Part shown: piece after piece, positions 8,546 through 18,000 of the stretch
How positions within the stretch are numbered: position 1 is the first letter of the stretch
How the letters are laid out: each line of letters opens with the position of its first letter
From: Sphingomicrobium nitratireducens
GTDB taxonomy: Bacteria; Pseudomonadota; Alphaproteobacteria; Sphingomonadales; Sphingomonadaceae
DNA length: 64,000 bases
Reading direction: 5' to 3'
NCBI RefSeq assembly: GCF_026157035.1
Contig: NZ_JANJZA010000001.1
Coordinates: forward strand, 1,591,001-1,655,000
Notes under the pieces: model-generated
Database searches by the model: none
Seen by the model: the letters and a program-made list of their open reading frames with translations, nothing else
Told to the model about the DNA's origin: nothing
Translations under genes and position numbers: made by a program

Positions 8546-9829
8546 TTAGGCCGCGTCGCCGCCGGCTGCCGCATCCTCGCCCTTCTTGGCGTAGACGCGC
8601 ACCGGCTCCTTGCGACCCTCTATGACGTCGGCATCGATATGCACTTCATCGACCCCTTCCATCGAGGGCAGGTCGAACATGGTGTCGAGCAGGATCCCCT
8701 CGAGGATCGAACGCAGGCCGCGCGCGCCCGTCTTGCGTTCGATCGCCTTCTTGGCGACCGCAGAGAGCGCGTCGTCGGTGAAGACGAGGTGGACGTCCTC
8801 CATCTCGAACAGCTTCTGGTACTGCTTGACCAGCGCGTTCTTCGGCTCCTTGAGGATCTCGACCAGCGCCGCCTCGTCGAGGTCGGTGAGCGTCGCGATC
8901 ACCGGCATGCGGCCGATGAATTCGGGGATCAGGCCGAACTTCATCAGGTCTTCCGGCTCGGTATGCTTGAGCGTCTCGCCGGTGCGCTTTTCCTCGGGCG
9001 CGGCGACATGCGCGCCGAACCCGATCGACTTGCCTTCCATGCGGTCGCCGATGATCTTCTCGAGGCCCGCGAAGGCGCCGCCGCAGATGAACAGGATGTT
9101 GGTCGTGTCGACCTGGAGGAATTCCTGCTGCGGATGCTTGCGCCCGCCCTGCGGGGGAACGGAGGCGGTGGTGCCTTCCATCAGCTTGAGGAGCGCCTGC
9201 TGGACGCCCTCGCCCGACACGTCGCGGGTGATGGAAGGATTGTCCGACTTGCGGCTGATCTTGTCGATCTCGTCGATGTAGACGATGCCGCGCTGCGCCT
9301 TCTCGACATTGTAGTCGGAAGCCTGGAGCAGCTTCAGAATGATGTTCTCGACGTCCTCGCCCACATAACCCGCCTCGGTCAGCGTGGTCGCGTCGGCCAT
9401 GGTGAAGGGCACGTCGAGGATGCGCGCCAGCGTCTGGGCCAGCAGCGTCTTGCCGCAGCCGGTCGGCCCGACGAGCAGGATGTTCGACTTGGCGAGTTCG
9501 ACGTCGCCCGTCGACTTGCCGCCATGGTTGAGGCGCTTGTAGTGGTTGTGGACCGCGACCGAGAGCACGCGCTTGGCCTGCTCCTGCCCGATCACGTAGT
9601 CGTCGAGGACCTTGTTGATCTCGAGTGGGGTCGGAACGCCGTCACGCGTCTTGATCAGCGACGACTTGGTTTCCTCGCGGATGATGTCGTTGCACAGCTC
9701 GACGCATTCGTCGCAGATGAAGACGGTCGGACCGGCAATGAGCTTGCGCACCTCGTGCTGCGACTTGCCGCAGAAGGAGCAGTAGAGCGTGCTCTTGCCG
9801 TCACCGTTTCCGCCGGAAAGCTTGGTCAT
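8546..9829 (-). CDS. clpX: ATP-dependent Clp protease ATP-binding subunit ClpX
   Basis: AAA+ unfoldase that feeds substrates to ClpP; in alphaproteobacteria it also degrades cell-cycle regulators such as CtrA, with RcdA as adaptor (an rcdA gene lies at about 62 kb). 427 aa: N-terminal zinc domain with CSFCGK and CDECVELC, Walker A GPTGCGKT, Walker [10 protein letters not shown], sensor-2 GARGLRS. The start ATG 9829 is preceded by AAGGA at good spacing; an open frame extending further upstream lacks this. Confidence 0.98.
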   Translation of the reverse strand: MTKLSGGNGDGKSTLYCSFCGKSQHEVRKLIAGPTVFICDECVELCNDIIREETKSSLIKTRDGVPTPLEINKVLDDYVIGQEQAKRVLSVAVHNHYKRLNHGGKSTGDVELAKSNILLVGPTGCGKTLLAQTLARILDVPFTMADATTLTEAGYVGEDVENIILKLLQASDYNVEKAQRGIVYIDEIDKISRKSDNPSITRDVSGEGVQQALLKLMEGTTASVPPQGGRKHPQQEFLQVDTTNILFICGGAFAGLEKIIGDRMEGKSIGFGAHVAAPEEKRTGETLKHTEPEDLMKFGLIPEFIGRMPVIATLTDLDEAALVEILKEPKNALVKQYQKLFEMEDVHLVFTDDALSAVAKKAIERKTGARGLRSILEGILLDTMFDLPSMEGVDEVHIDADVIEGRKEPVRVYAKKGEDAAAGGDAA

Positions 9830-10044
9830 AAAAATCCTTCGTCCTTCATCCGAACGCCGGCGCGAGGCGCAGGGTCCTTCGAGCCCCATGCTAGGGACTA
9901 TTGTAACCGAGGCAAGCTGTGAGAAGGGTTAACACCCCTCCCCGCCCCTAAATCATTGCTTTTCATATGGATCGCCCGACGCGTTCTGCCAAGTGGCAAC
10001 CGCGCCGGGCGTCCCGATATCGTACGTTGCGTGGCCTACCGGGC

Positions 10045-10698
10045 TCAGCTCGGCGTGACGTCGCCCGCATGCGTGCCCTTGTCTTCGCCCGCATCGGGGC
10101 GCTTATCGAACACCTGGTCGATGAGGCCCCAGTCCTTGGCCTCGTCGGCTTCCATGAACTTGTCGCGGTCCATCGCCTTCTCGATCTCCTCGATCGGCTG
10201 GCCGGTATATTTGGAATAGAGCGCGTTGAGGCGCGAGCGCATGCGCAGGATCTCGCGCGCCTGGATCTCGATGTCCGCCGCCATGCCCTGCGCACCGCCC
10301 GAGGGCTGGTGGATCATGATGCGGCTGTTCGACAGCGCCACGCGCATGCCCTTCTCGCCAGCCGACAGCAGGAAACTGCCCATCGAGGCGGCCTGCCCGA
10401 TGCAGACCGTGCCGACGCGCGGGCGGATGTACTGCATGGTGTCGTGGATCGCGAGGCCCGCGGTCACCACGCCGCCCGGCGAGTTGATGTACATGAAGAT
10501 GTCCTTCTTCGGGTTCTCGGACTCGAGGAAGAGCAGCTGGGCGGTGATGAGCGAGGCCATGTGGTCCTCGATCGGGCCGGTCACGAAGATGATCCGCTCG
10601 CGCAGCAGGCGCGAATAGATGTCGAAGCTGCGCTCGCCGCGATTCGACTGTTCGATGACGATGGGAACGAGGGCGGAAGCGATGTCTTCGTGATCCAT
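10045..10698 (-). CDS. clpP: ATP-dependent Clp protease proteolytic subunit ClpP
   Basis: Tetradecameric serine peptidase partner of ClpX; 217 aa. Catalytic residues are visible: Ser in GQAASMGS, His in MIHQPSGG, and Asp in the downstream MDRDKFM region. ATG 10698 is chosen because AAGGA stands at good spacing and [12 protein letters not shown] is a plausible short propeptide start. It lies between the glycosyltransferase and clpX on the same strand; the 215-base gap to clpX suggests clpX also has its own promoter. Confidence 0.97.
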   Translation of the reverse strand: MDHEDIASALVPIVIEQSNRGERSFDIYSRLLRERIIFVTGPIEDHMASLITAQLLFLESENPKKDIFMYINSPGGVVTAGLAIHDTMQYIRPRVGTVCIGQAASMGSFLLSAGEKGMRVALSNSRIMIHQPSGGAQGMAADIEIQAREILRMRSRLNALYSKYTGQPIEEIEKAMDRDKFMEADEAKDWGLIDQVFDKRPDAGEDKGTHAGDVTPS

Positions 10699-10773
10699 GA
10701 GGGGTCCTTGTGAAAGTGTCCCGGCCAACATCGGGAAATTTTCGCGCCGTTCAACCCGGCGCGCGGCAAAAAT

Positions 10774-11721
10774 TCAGTTCGAGACGGTTTCGCCGGGCGC
10801 GGGCTGGGCGAGATAGGCGAGCCGGCGCACCTCGGTGCGGGCGCGCTTGATCGCCGACAGAGTGAGCCCCGCGAAGAAGGTCAGGATCGCGACGATCGTC
10901 ATGCCGGTGACCAGCACGGCGGTCGGAAAGCGCGGGACGAGACCGGTCTTGATGAAGGTCACGAAGATCGGCACCGCAAGGATCAGCGCCGCCAGCTGGA
11001 TGGCCAAGGCCAGCGTCCCGTAGAAGGCGCGCGGTTCTTCGACGCGGAACAGCGTGCCGATCGTCTTGAGGATCCGCCAACCGTCGCGGAAGGTCGACAG
11101 CTTGCTCTCCGACCCCTCGGGACGCGCGCCGTAGCGCGTGTCGACCTCGCCGACCGGCATGTTGAGTTCGAGCGCGTGGACGCTCATCTCGGTCTCGGTC
11201 TCGAAACCGGCCGAGAGCGCCGGAAAGCTCTTGGCGTAGCGGCGCGAGAAGGCGCGATAGCCCGAGAAGATGTCGGTGAAGCTGCGCCCGAACAGCCAGG
11301 CAAGCAGGCCGGTGAACGCGCGGTTGCCCAGAACGTGGCCGCCGCGATAGGCCTCCGCCTCCTCGTGGTGCCGGGTGCCGACGACCATGTCGAGATTCTC
11401 GTCCCACAGCTTGGCAACCATCGCGGGCGCGGCCTTGGGATCGTAGGTCATGTCGCCGTCGGCCATCAGGTAGATGTCGGCATCGACGTCGGCGAACATG
11501 CGCCGCACGACGTGGCCCTTGCCCTGCAGCATGACCGAACGCACCTCCGCGCCCGCCTGCTTGGCGACCTCGATGGTGCGGTCCGAACTGTTATTGTCGA
11601 AGACGTAGATGGTGGCGGCGGGGAGTGCCTCGCGAAAGCCCGCGATCGTCTCGCCGATCGCGGCTTCCTCGTTATAGCAGGGCAGCAGGACTGCTACCCT
11701 TGGGCTCCCCCCGCCCGTCAC
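10774..11721 (-). CDS. Family 2 glycosyltransferase, polyprenyl-phosphate type
   Basis: 315-aa enzyme with an N-terminal GT-A domain (VAVLLPCYNEE, FDNNSSDRT, and the DxD metal motif in MADGDMTYD) and two C-terminal transmembrane helices (about residues 240-262 and 270-295), as in GtrB or dolichol-phosphate-mannose synthase-like enzymes. It probably transfers a sugar from a nucleotide donor to undecaprenyl phosphate; donor and glycan are unknown. The ATG lies 2 bases after the tig stop, so translation is coupled to trigger factor, an unusual partner. Confidence 0.85.
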   Translation of the reverse strand: MTGGGSPRVAVLLPCYNEEAAIGETIAGFREALPAATIYVFDNNSSDRTIEVAKQAGAEVRSVMLQGKGHVVRRMFADVDADIYLMADGDMTYDPKAAPAMVAKLWDENLDMVVGTRHHEEAEAYRGGHVLGNRAFTGLLAWLFGRSFTDIFSGYRAFSRRYAKSFPALSAGFETETEMSVHALELNMPVGEVDTRYGARPEGSESKLSTFRDGWRILKTIGTLFRVEEPRAFYGTLALAIQLAALILAVPIFVTFIKTGLVPRFPTAVLVTGMTIVAILTFFAGLTLSAIKRARTEVRRLAYLAQPAPGETVSN

Positions 11722-11723
11722 CT

Positions 11724-13295
11724 TCAGTCGGCCTTGGCAGCGGCCTTCTTGGCCGGCTTCTTGGCAGGCGCATTCTTGGCGGCCGGCTTCTTGGCGGGAG
11801 CCGCCTTCTTGGCCGGGGCCTTGTCAGCCGCCTTCTTGGCCGCAGGCTTCTTGACCGGCGCCTTCTTCTCGTCGGCCTTCTTGGCCGCGGGCTTCGCCGC
11901 CGCCTTCTTGGCCGGGGCCTTCTTCTTGGCCGGAGCCTTGGCCTTGGCCTTCTCCGCCTCGACGCTGTCCTCGCGCTCGAGATCTTCCTCGAGTTCCTCG
12001 CGGGTTACGGTGCGGTCGGTGACTTCGGCCTTGTCGAACAGGAAGTCGACGACCTTGTCCTCGTAGAGCGGAGCGCGCAGCTGGGCCGCGGCCATCGGGT
12101 TCTCGCGAAGGTAGGCAAGGAAGCGTTCCTGGTCCTCGGGTCCGTACTGCTGTGCGGCCTGCGCGATCAGGCGGTTCATTTCCTGCTGGCTGACCTCGAC
12201 GCCGTTCGACTGGCCGATCTCCGAGAGGAGCAGGCCCAGACGCACGCGGCGCTCGGCGATCGACTTGTAGTCGTCCGCGTCGGCCTCGATCTCCTTGAGC
12301 GCGGCTTCGGAGTCTTCCTCGTGGCTCGCCTCGTGGCGCAGCTGGTGCATGATGTTCTGGTACTCGGCCTCGACCATGGTCGGCGGGACCTCGAACGCGT
12401 GGTCGGCGGCGAGGTGGTCGAGCAGGCGGCGCTTCATGTGCGTGCGCGTGAGGCCGTTAAGTTCCTGCTGCGCCTGGTCGCGGATCAGTTCCTTGAGGTG
12501 ATTGAGGTCCGCAAGGCCCATCGACTTGGCGAAATCGTCGTCGATCTTGGTCTCGGTCGCGGTCTTCACCTTGGTGACCTTGACGTCGAACGTGGCCGGC
12601 TTGCCCTTGAGCGCGTCGACCGGATAGTCGTTCGGGAAGTCGACCTTGACGACCTTCTCGTCGCCGGCCTTGGCGCCTTCGAGCTGGTCCTCGAAGCCCG
12701 GGATCAGGCGGCCCGTACCCAGTTCGACTTCCATGTCGCTGCCGGTACCGCCCTCGAAGGCTTCACCGTCGACCTTGCCGACGAAGTCCATGACCACGAG
12801 GTCCCCCTTGGCGGCCTTCTTCGTCTTGGGAGCGTCCTTCCAGCTCTTCTGGCCGGCGGCGATCTGCTTCACGCGCTCGTCGACATCCTTCTCGTCGACC
12901 TCGACCTGGAGGCGTTCGAGCTTGATGCCGTCCACCGAAGGAGCCTCGATCTGGGGCAGCGCCTCGAGCTTGACCGTGATGACCGCGTCCTTGCCGTGCT
13001 CGTAGCCGTCGGCGAGCGAGACTTCGGGCTGGATGGCGGGGCGCACGCCCTGCTCCTTGATCATCTCGTCCACGCTCTTCTGGACGATGTTGTTGAGCGC
13101 ATCGGCCTGGAGCGCTTCGCCGTGCATCTTGCGGATGAGGTTGGGCGGCACCTTGCCCGGACGGAAGCCCGGCATGCGCACCTGCGGCGCGACGCGCTTG
13201 ATCTCGTTCTTGACGCGCTCTTCGATGTCCATCGCGGGGATGGTGAGCTCGTAGGTCCGCTGGAGGCCCTTGGTTTCCGTCTCGACGGTCTTCAT
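11724..13295 (-). CDS. tig: Trigger factor (ribosome-associated chaperone) with long Lys/Ala tail
   Basis: Ribosome-bound folding chaperone and peptidyl-prolyl isomerase; 523 aa. It has the N-terminal ribosome-binding domain (signature GFRPGKVP around residue 45), a central FKBP-type PPIase domain (about 150-240) and the C-terminal chaperone arms. The last 75-80 residues are almost entirely Ala, Lys and Pro in PAKKA-like units, well beyond the usual length of about 430-450 aa. ATG 13295 (MKTVETETKG) is the family start; the open frame further upstream enters the tRNA-Leu gene. First gene of tig-GT-clpP-clpX-CPBP-lon. Confidence 0.96.
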   Translation of the reverse strand: MKTVETETKGLQRTYELTIPAMDIEERVKNEIKRVAPQVRMPGFRPGKVPPNLIRKMHGEALQADALNNIVQKSVDEMIKEQGVRPAIQPEVSLADGYEHGKDAVITVKLEALPQIEAPSVDGIKLERLQVEVDEKDVDERVKQIAAGQKSWKDAPKTKKAAKGDLVVMDFVGKVDGEAFEGGTGSDMEVELGTGRLIPGFEDQLEGAKAGDEKVVKVDFPNDYPVDALKGKPATFDVKVTKVKTATETKIDDDFAKSMGLADLNHLKELIRDQAQQELNGLTRTHMKRRLLDHLAADHAFEVPPTMVEAEYQNIMHQLRHEASHEEDSEAALKEIEADADDYKSIAERRVRLGLLLSEIGQSNGVEVSQQEMNRLIAQAAQQYGPEDQERFLAYLRENPMAAAQLRAPLYEDKVVDFLFDKAEVTDRTVTREELEEDLEREDSVEAEKAKAKAPAKKKAPAKKAAAKPAAKKADEKKAPVKKPAAKKAADKAPAKKAAPAKKPAAKNAPAKKPAKKAAAKAD

Positions 13296-13355
13296 AATCT
13301 GAGGTCTATCCCGTTCGAAAAAATTGTGCCGGGAGCGTCGTTTCGGGCGAGGCGA

Positions 13356-13440
<85 letters not shown>

Positions 13441-13577
13441 GCGGACGCTCCATGAAGGTGCCGCGCCTATAGCAAGTCGACGGGCCAGAGCAAGCCAAGA
13501 TACGAAAAAGCGCATGCTTTTCGGGGCGATGTGTTGCGCAAGGGAGCCGCACGGCAGGATCGGGCGTTTTCGAATGC

Positions 13578-13697
13578 ATGGCCAGCCGACCCCCAACCAA
13601 GCCCCCTGCACCCGATCCGTCCGATCCGCCGCGTCCCGGCGAGGTCCCGCGCCAGCCGGGCCAGCCCGAGCCGCCGCCACCGCCCGATCCCGTCTAG
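13578..13697 (+). CDS. Small proline-rich protein
   Basis: 39-aa frame starting MASRPPTKPPAPDPSDP and ending PEPPPPPDPV. About half the residues are proline; the rest are mainly Asp, Glu, Arg and Gln. I do not recognise a domain; short Pro-rich proteins of this look occur in sphingomonads (recalled, not checked). No convincing ribosome-binding site is seen, and GC-rich DNA can produce Pro-rich frames by chance. Its TAG shares the palindrome CTAG with the stop of the convergent lipoprotein gene. Confidence 0.4.
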   Translation: MASRPPTKPPAPDPSDPPRPGEVPRQPGQPEPPPPPDPV

Positions 13698-14311
13698 GGG
13701 GTGAGCCGCGCGCTTTCGACGATCGCTTCGAAATCGGGCAATGCCTCGCCGAAATAATGCGAGCGTTCGGCATCGAGCAGCACGAGATAGAGGCGTCCGT
13801 CGATCTCCGCGCCGACCGCGCGGCCCTGCCGCCACAACTCGTCGCCGTCGAGATGCTCGAAGTCGAACTGGAAGCCGGGAGTGCCCATCCACGTGCGCGG
13901 CTTGAGCTCGAGCGTCCTGAAGTCGATCGTCCCGGTGCGGGTGCGGTAGAAGGTCTCGAGCATCGCGGCGACTTCGGGCGCGGTCATCCCCGCCTCGAAC
14001 GGAGGGACCTGGCGCGTGTCGCGCTTCTGTTGCCAGACAAGGTTCTTGCCGTCCTTGAGCCCGGTGACGAAGGAGAGCGTGTCGAGATAGGGCCCGTTCA
14101 GCGTCCAGTCCTCGACCGCGCGCACGTCGGTGAGGATCCGGCTCGACATGCGGCTCCACTCGCGCGGCGGGGTGACGTGCATCCGCCCCGAACCGACATC
14201 CTGCTCCTTGACCCGGACCAGCCCGTACCCGCCCGTGCCCAGGCCGCCGCCCGTTCCCGCGCAGGCGGTGAGCGACAAGGCGGCAAGAATCGCGACAAGG
14301 AATCGGGTCAC
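13694..14311 (-). CDS. Conserved lipoprotein, unknown function
   Basis: 205-aa exported protein with a clear lipoprotein signal (hydrophobic stretch then LSLTACAG; lipobox Cys about residue 17). The remainder is soluble and mixed alpha/beta, with no recognised domain. The GTG start at 14311 overlaps the TGA of the M48 peptidase gene (GTGA), with GGGAGG upstream. It is the last gene of a three-gene operon (lipoprotein, M48 peptidase, lipoprotein), suggesting an envelope role. Confidence 0.75.
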   Translation of the reverse strand: MTRFLVAILAALSLTACAGTGGGLGTGGYGLVRVKEQDVGSGRMHVTPPREWSRMSSRILTDVRAVEDWTLNGPYLDTLSFVTGLKDGKNLVWQQKRDTRQVPPFEAGMTAPEVAAMLETFYRTRTGTIDFRTLELKPRTWMGTPGFQFDFEHLDGDELWRQGRAVGAEIDGRLYLVLLDAERSHYFGEALPDFEAIVESARLTP

Positions 14312-15567
14312 AACAGGCCTCCCAGCGTGGCGGCGGCGGGCACCGCGGGGGTCGCGATCATCGAACGGATGAAAGCGGCATCGGGCGCGTCGGGCGCCAT
14401 CAGCAGGTAATGGGCGAGCGCCTCGCGTGCTTCGGCATCGCGCCCGTCGCGGTGGAGCATCAGCCCGTGCCAGCGCCACGCGTCGGGCGGCGCGTCGGGA
14501 TAGAGGACGGCGGTCGCATAGCCCTGCGCCGCGCGCTGGCGATCACCGTCGCGCCCGCGCAGGCGCCACACTTCGGCCTCCGCGTAGCGCAGCAGGCCGC
14601 TCCATCCGTCCTGGGCGAGCGTGTCGACCACGTACTGGCTTGCGCCCGGGTCGTTCAATTTGACCTGGTCGTCGAGAAACACGCCGCGCCAGCCGCCCAG
14701 CGCCTCGGTGTAGCGTTCCTCGTAGGTCCGGTAGTCGGCGCCCTCCACGCGCACCTCCTTGGCCGAGATGGCAAGGTCGGCCATGCGCGCCTTGGGATTG
14801 GGGTGGGTCGCGAAGATCGAGAACGGCCGGTCGCGCTTCTTGCCGCGGTAGCTGGCCGAAAGCTCGAGTTCCTCGATCAGCTGCGCCCAGGTCTCGCTCA
14901 TCGCCATCGGGTCGTAGCCTGCATCGGCAAGCAACTTGACGCCCATCGCGTCGGCTTCCGCCTCGAGCCCGCGGCTGTAGCGTAGCAGCGAGAGGATGGT
15001 GCCGAGCTGGGCGAAGTTGACGAGGTCGCCGGTGTAGATGCCCGCCGCGCCGCCCGCCATGCCCGCGCCCATCGCGAGCACTGCGAAAATGTCGCTCTTG
15101 CGCTTCATGTCGCGCCACGCGCGGATCTGGTGTTTCCTGAGGAAGTGGGCGCTTTCGTGAGCGATCACGCCCGCCAGCTGCGCCTCGTTCTTCATGCGTA
15201 GCAGGAGCCCCGAAAAGACCACCGAGAAGCCGGTCGGGAACATCATCGCGTTAAATTCGGGAATGCGCGCGAGGTAGATGCGCATGTCCTTGGCGGCGGG
15301 TCCGCCGACGCGCCCGATAAGGTCGCCGAGATAGGCCTGCAGCGCGGGATCGTCGACGAGGAGGTTCGACCCCGAAATCTCTTCCTCGACCCGTTCGAGC
15401 TGCGCCCACAGGCCGATCTCGTCGGTATCGGTCGGGCGGTAGCCGGGGCCAATCAGCGGCGTCATGTCCTGCGGGCGCACCCGCGCCTCGGCGACCCCGG
15501 TGGCGAGCGCGGCGGTCCCGGCGGCCGCAGTGCCGAGAAAGGCGCGGCGGGAAAGCGCGCCGCTCAT
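14308..15567 (-). CDS. M48-family zinc metalloprotease, Tat-exported
   Basis: 419-aa periplasmic peptidase. The N-terminus SRRAFLGTAAAG is a twin-arginine signal. The catalytic motif HESAH (HExxH) and the downstream Glu in GLEAEADAMG are the M48 zinc site, as in BepA and LoiP, which do envelope quality control. The C-terminal part (about 290-410) looks helical and repeat-like, compatible with TPRs as in BepA. ATG 15567 overlaps the upstream stop (ATGA). Middle gene of a three-gene operon with two lipoproteins. Confidence 0.85.
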   Translation of the reverse strand: MSGALSRRAFLGTAAAGTAALATGVAEARVRPQDMTPLIGPGYRPTDTDEIGLWAQLERVEEEISGSNLLVDDPALQAYLGDLIGRVGGPAAKDMRIYLARIPEFNAMMFPTGFSVVFSGLLLRMKNEAQLAGVIAHESAHFLRKHQIRAWRDMKRKSDIFAVLAMGAGMAGGAAGIYTGDLVNFAQLGTILSLLRYSRGLEAEADAMGVKLLADAGYDPMAMSETWAQLIEELELSASYRGKKRDRPFSIFATHPNPKARMADLAISAKEVRVEGADYRTYEERYTEALGGWRGVFLDDQVKLNDPGASQYVVDTLAQDGWSGLLRYAEAEVWRLRGRDGDRQRAAQGYATAVLYPDAPPDAWRWHGLMLHRDGRDAEAREALAHYLLMAPDAPDAAFIRSMIATPAVPAAATLGGLL

Positions 15568-16304
15568 TGGGCGTCCTTGATCGCCTTGCCGGGCTTCATC
15601 CGGCCCAGCAGCCGCTCGACCATCTTGGCCGCGCCGTCTTGCGTCCGGATGTCGCCCTGCTGCGAGACGAGGAGGTTGAACCACACGACCTCGCCCGTCT
15701 TGAGGTCGACAAGGCTCGCATAGGCCGTCTGGCGCCCGAACCCGACGCCCGGCGCGCAAAAGCCGATGAAGCAGCCGGCGACCCCTGCGACGTTGAGCAG
15801 CACCCGGCCCGTCGAGGCGATCGAATCCTCGGCATACATGAAGAGCGCATAGTCGTAGCCGGTCGCCTCGCCAAACGAGACGGCCTGCTGTCCCAGCGTA
15901 TAGTCGAGCCCCTTCTTGCGCTTGTTGGGGAGCGTGGCGCCCAGATACTTGTGGATCGCGATCGAGTTGCCGACCGCGTTGTGGAGCCGCTCGAGCTGGG
16001 CGATCGTGTCGGGATCGACGCCGTCCAGCCCGTCGCGCGTCTCGAGGATCCTGACGTTCCCGCCGCGCGAGCCCTGCTGGGCCTTGAGCGCCTCGATGAG
16101 GTGGCCGCGCGCCTGTTCCGTCCAGTCGGCACGCGGTTCGACCAGCCCGCCGGTGCGCAGGCTGCCGACGCTGACGTCGGGGCGCATGACGATCAGGTCG
16201 TAGTCGCCCGAGGGCGGCGTGAACTGGAGATCGGCATATTGCTTGGTCTGGACGCAAGCGGACAGGCTGACCGCAAGGACTAGCGCGATACCCAACCGGC
16301 GCAT
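15564..16304 (-). CDS. Conserved lipoprotein, unknown function
   Basis: 246 aa beginning MRRLGIALVLAVSLSACVQ, a textbook lipoprotein signal with lipobox LSAC. The mature part includes a hydrophobic glycine-rich segment (VLLNVAGVAGCFIGFCAPG) and a segment ending in VDLKTGEVVWFN, which resembles outer-membrane lipoproteins of unknown role. It is the promoter-proximal gene of the operon and overlaps the M48 peptidase start by 4 bases. Confidence 0.75.
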   Translation of the reverse strand: MRRLGIALVLAVSLSACVQTKQYADLQFTPPSGDYDLIVMRPDVSVGSLRTGGLVEPRADWTEQARGHLIEALKAQQGSRGGNVRILETRDGLDGVDPDTIAQLERLHNAVGNSIAIHKYLGATLPNKRKKGLDYTLGQQAVSFGEATGYDYALFMYAEDSIASTGRVLLNVAGVAGCFIGFCAPGVGFGRQTAYASLVDLKTGEVVWFNLLVSQQGDIRTQDGAAKMVERLLGRMKPGKAIKDAQ

Positions 16305-16370
16305 GGGACGTCTCCCTGTAACCCGACGGAATGGTGACCCGTCAGGACAAGGGACGCAAGAACGTAGCGC

Positions 16371-17969
16371 TTAGTTCCCCGGACAGGCTGGGCCGGCCAC
16401 CGCCACGAGACAGGTGCCGTCGATCTGTGCGGGATCGACCTCGAGCCCGATTGTCGCGGCGAGCGTGGGCATGATGTCGACGGTCATCGCGGGCTCGGCG
16501 GACGGATATTCCTCCATCCCCTTGCGCCAGAACAGGATCGGCACGCGGCGGTCATAGTCCCACGCACTGCCATGGGTGGAGATGTAGTAGGTCGTGTCCG
16601 CGATGGGCGTGACCTTGGGATCGAGCACGACGACGATGTCGCCCGACCGCCCGGGATAATAGCTCGCCCGCACGCGCTGGAGGGGGCTCCATCCGGACGG
16701 GTGGCCGGTCGGCGCAGGCGCCGCGAGGATGGCCTGCGCGTCGTAGGCGTCGAAAACGTCGTCGCTTTGCTTGAGCGCCGCCACCATCGCGGCAATGGCC
16801 TTTCCGCGCTGCTCGTCGGTAAGACGCGGATCGGCATAGATCTCGCCGAGGTCGACGAACGGCATGAAGGGCAGGCCGAGATCGGCGGCCACCGTCCGGT
16901 TGGCCTCCTGGATCAACGCGGCCGGATCGACGCGGCGTGCCCCGCCCTCGTCGTCGCGTTCGGGAATGTCGAGCCCGCCATGGTCGGCGGTCAGCACGAC
17001 CTCGTAGTCGATGCCGCTATTGTCGAGGAAGGCCAGGAAATCGCCGATCTGGCGGTCGAGCGCCAGCATCTGGAGGCACATCTCGCCCCCGCCCGGCCCG
17101 TATTTGTGGCCGACATAATCGGTCGCCGAGAGCCCCACCGACAGGATGTCGGGCGCCTCGCCTTTGCCCAGCCTCATCTCGCGCACCAAGGCGGCAGCCA
17201 AGGCCAACACCGCACCGTCATAGGCAGGCGAGCGCGTGAAGGCCGACATGTCGCCGGCGGGAATCGCGAGCGTTCCGTCCCCGACCGCAGGGCTCCCTCC
17301 GGGCACCGCGACCGACGTCATCCGCGCCGCGCAGAGCGGGGGTGCGACGAGCGCGGGCGCGCCTTTCGCGACGAGGTCGAGCGTCGCCTTCGACACGGCC
17401 GGCACGCTGGCCGGGACCACGCCGCCGGCAAGGTCGGTCGTGAAGCCACCGCTACCCCAGAACCAGCGCTGGTCGGGGGCGTGTCCGCCCATCATCACTG
17501 CCGAACGGTCCTTGCCCGCAACGGCGACGTTACGGCTCGCGGGGTTGGCGGCCTTCATGCGTTCGCCCAGCGTCGGCACGAGAAGGTGCACCGGGGAAAC
17601 GACGTAGGGCTGGCCATCGTCGGGGGTCTTCGCCTCGTCCTCGGCGCAGTAGACGACCTTGTTCGCCCGCTCGAGCGAAAGGTCGCCCCAGCCGTTCGCC
17701 ACGACGCCGTTGCGCGAGGGGTGCGCGCCGGTGAGGATCGTCGAATGGCCCGGGCAGGTCTCGGTCGCGGCATGCGCCTGGAACCCGTCGAGATAGGCGA
17801 CGCCACCCGACAACCGCTTGAGGCCGCCGGTGAAATAGGGCGCGTATTCCTCGAACAGGTCGGAGGACAACTGGTCGACCGAAATGGCGACGAGGAGATC
17901 GGGACGCTCGGCGCCCTGCGCGGGCGACACCGCGAGGAGCGGCGCCAGGAGGAACACAAGTTTCTTCAT
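16371..17969 (-). CDS. Periplasmic alkaline phosphatase, Thr-nucleophile (PafA/SPAP type)
   Basis: 532 aa with a signal peptide (MKKLVFLLAPLLAVSPAQG). It is an alkaline-phosphatase-superfamily phosphomonoesterase. The nucleophile is Thr71 in ATETCPGHST; N92, K153 and R155 (AGKDRSA) follow at exactly the spacings reported for Sphingomonas SPAP (T89, N110, K171, R173, from memory). Metal ligands are likely in VDQL, TADHGG and STHGS. ATG 17969 has AAGGAG upstream; an in-frame GTG three codons earlier overlaps that site. Monocistronic. Confidence 0.88.
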   Translation of the reverse strand: MKKLVFLLAPLLAVSPAQGAERPDLLVAISVDQLSSDLFEEYAPYFTGGLKRLSGGVAYLDGFQAHAATETCPGHSTILTGAHPSRNGVVANGWGDLSLERANKVVYCAEDEAKTPDDGQPYVVSPVHLLVPTLGERMKAANPASRNVAVAGKDRSAVMMGGHAPDQRWFWGSGGFTTDLAGGVVPASVPAVSKATLDLVAKGAPALVAPPLCAARMTSVAVPGGSPAVGDGTLAIPAGDMSAFTRSPAYDGAVLALAAALVREMRLGKGEAPDILSVGLSATDYVGHKYGPGGGEMCLQMLALDRQIGDFLAFLDNSGIDYEVVLTADHGGLDIPERDDEGGARRVDPAALIQEANRTVAADLGLPFMPFVDLGEIYADPRLTDEQRGKAIAAMVAALKQSDDVFDAYDAQAILAAPAPTGHPSGWSPLQRVRASYYPGRSGDIVVVLDPKVTPIADTTYYISTHGSAWDYDRRVPILFWRKGMEEYPSAEPAMTVDIMPTLAATIGLEVDPAQIDGTCLVAVAGPACPGN

Positions 17970-18000
17970 CGACGCCACTCCTTCGGTTTTCTGCTTTCGC

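Noticed and set aside
5572-8625. A very long open frame (about 1017 codons) antisense to lon and its neighbour
   Set aside because: It mirrors lon codon for codon and is rich in Arg/Asp/Leu/His with no motif; a GC-bias shadow.
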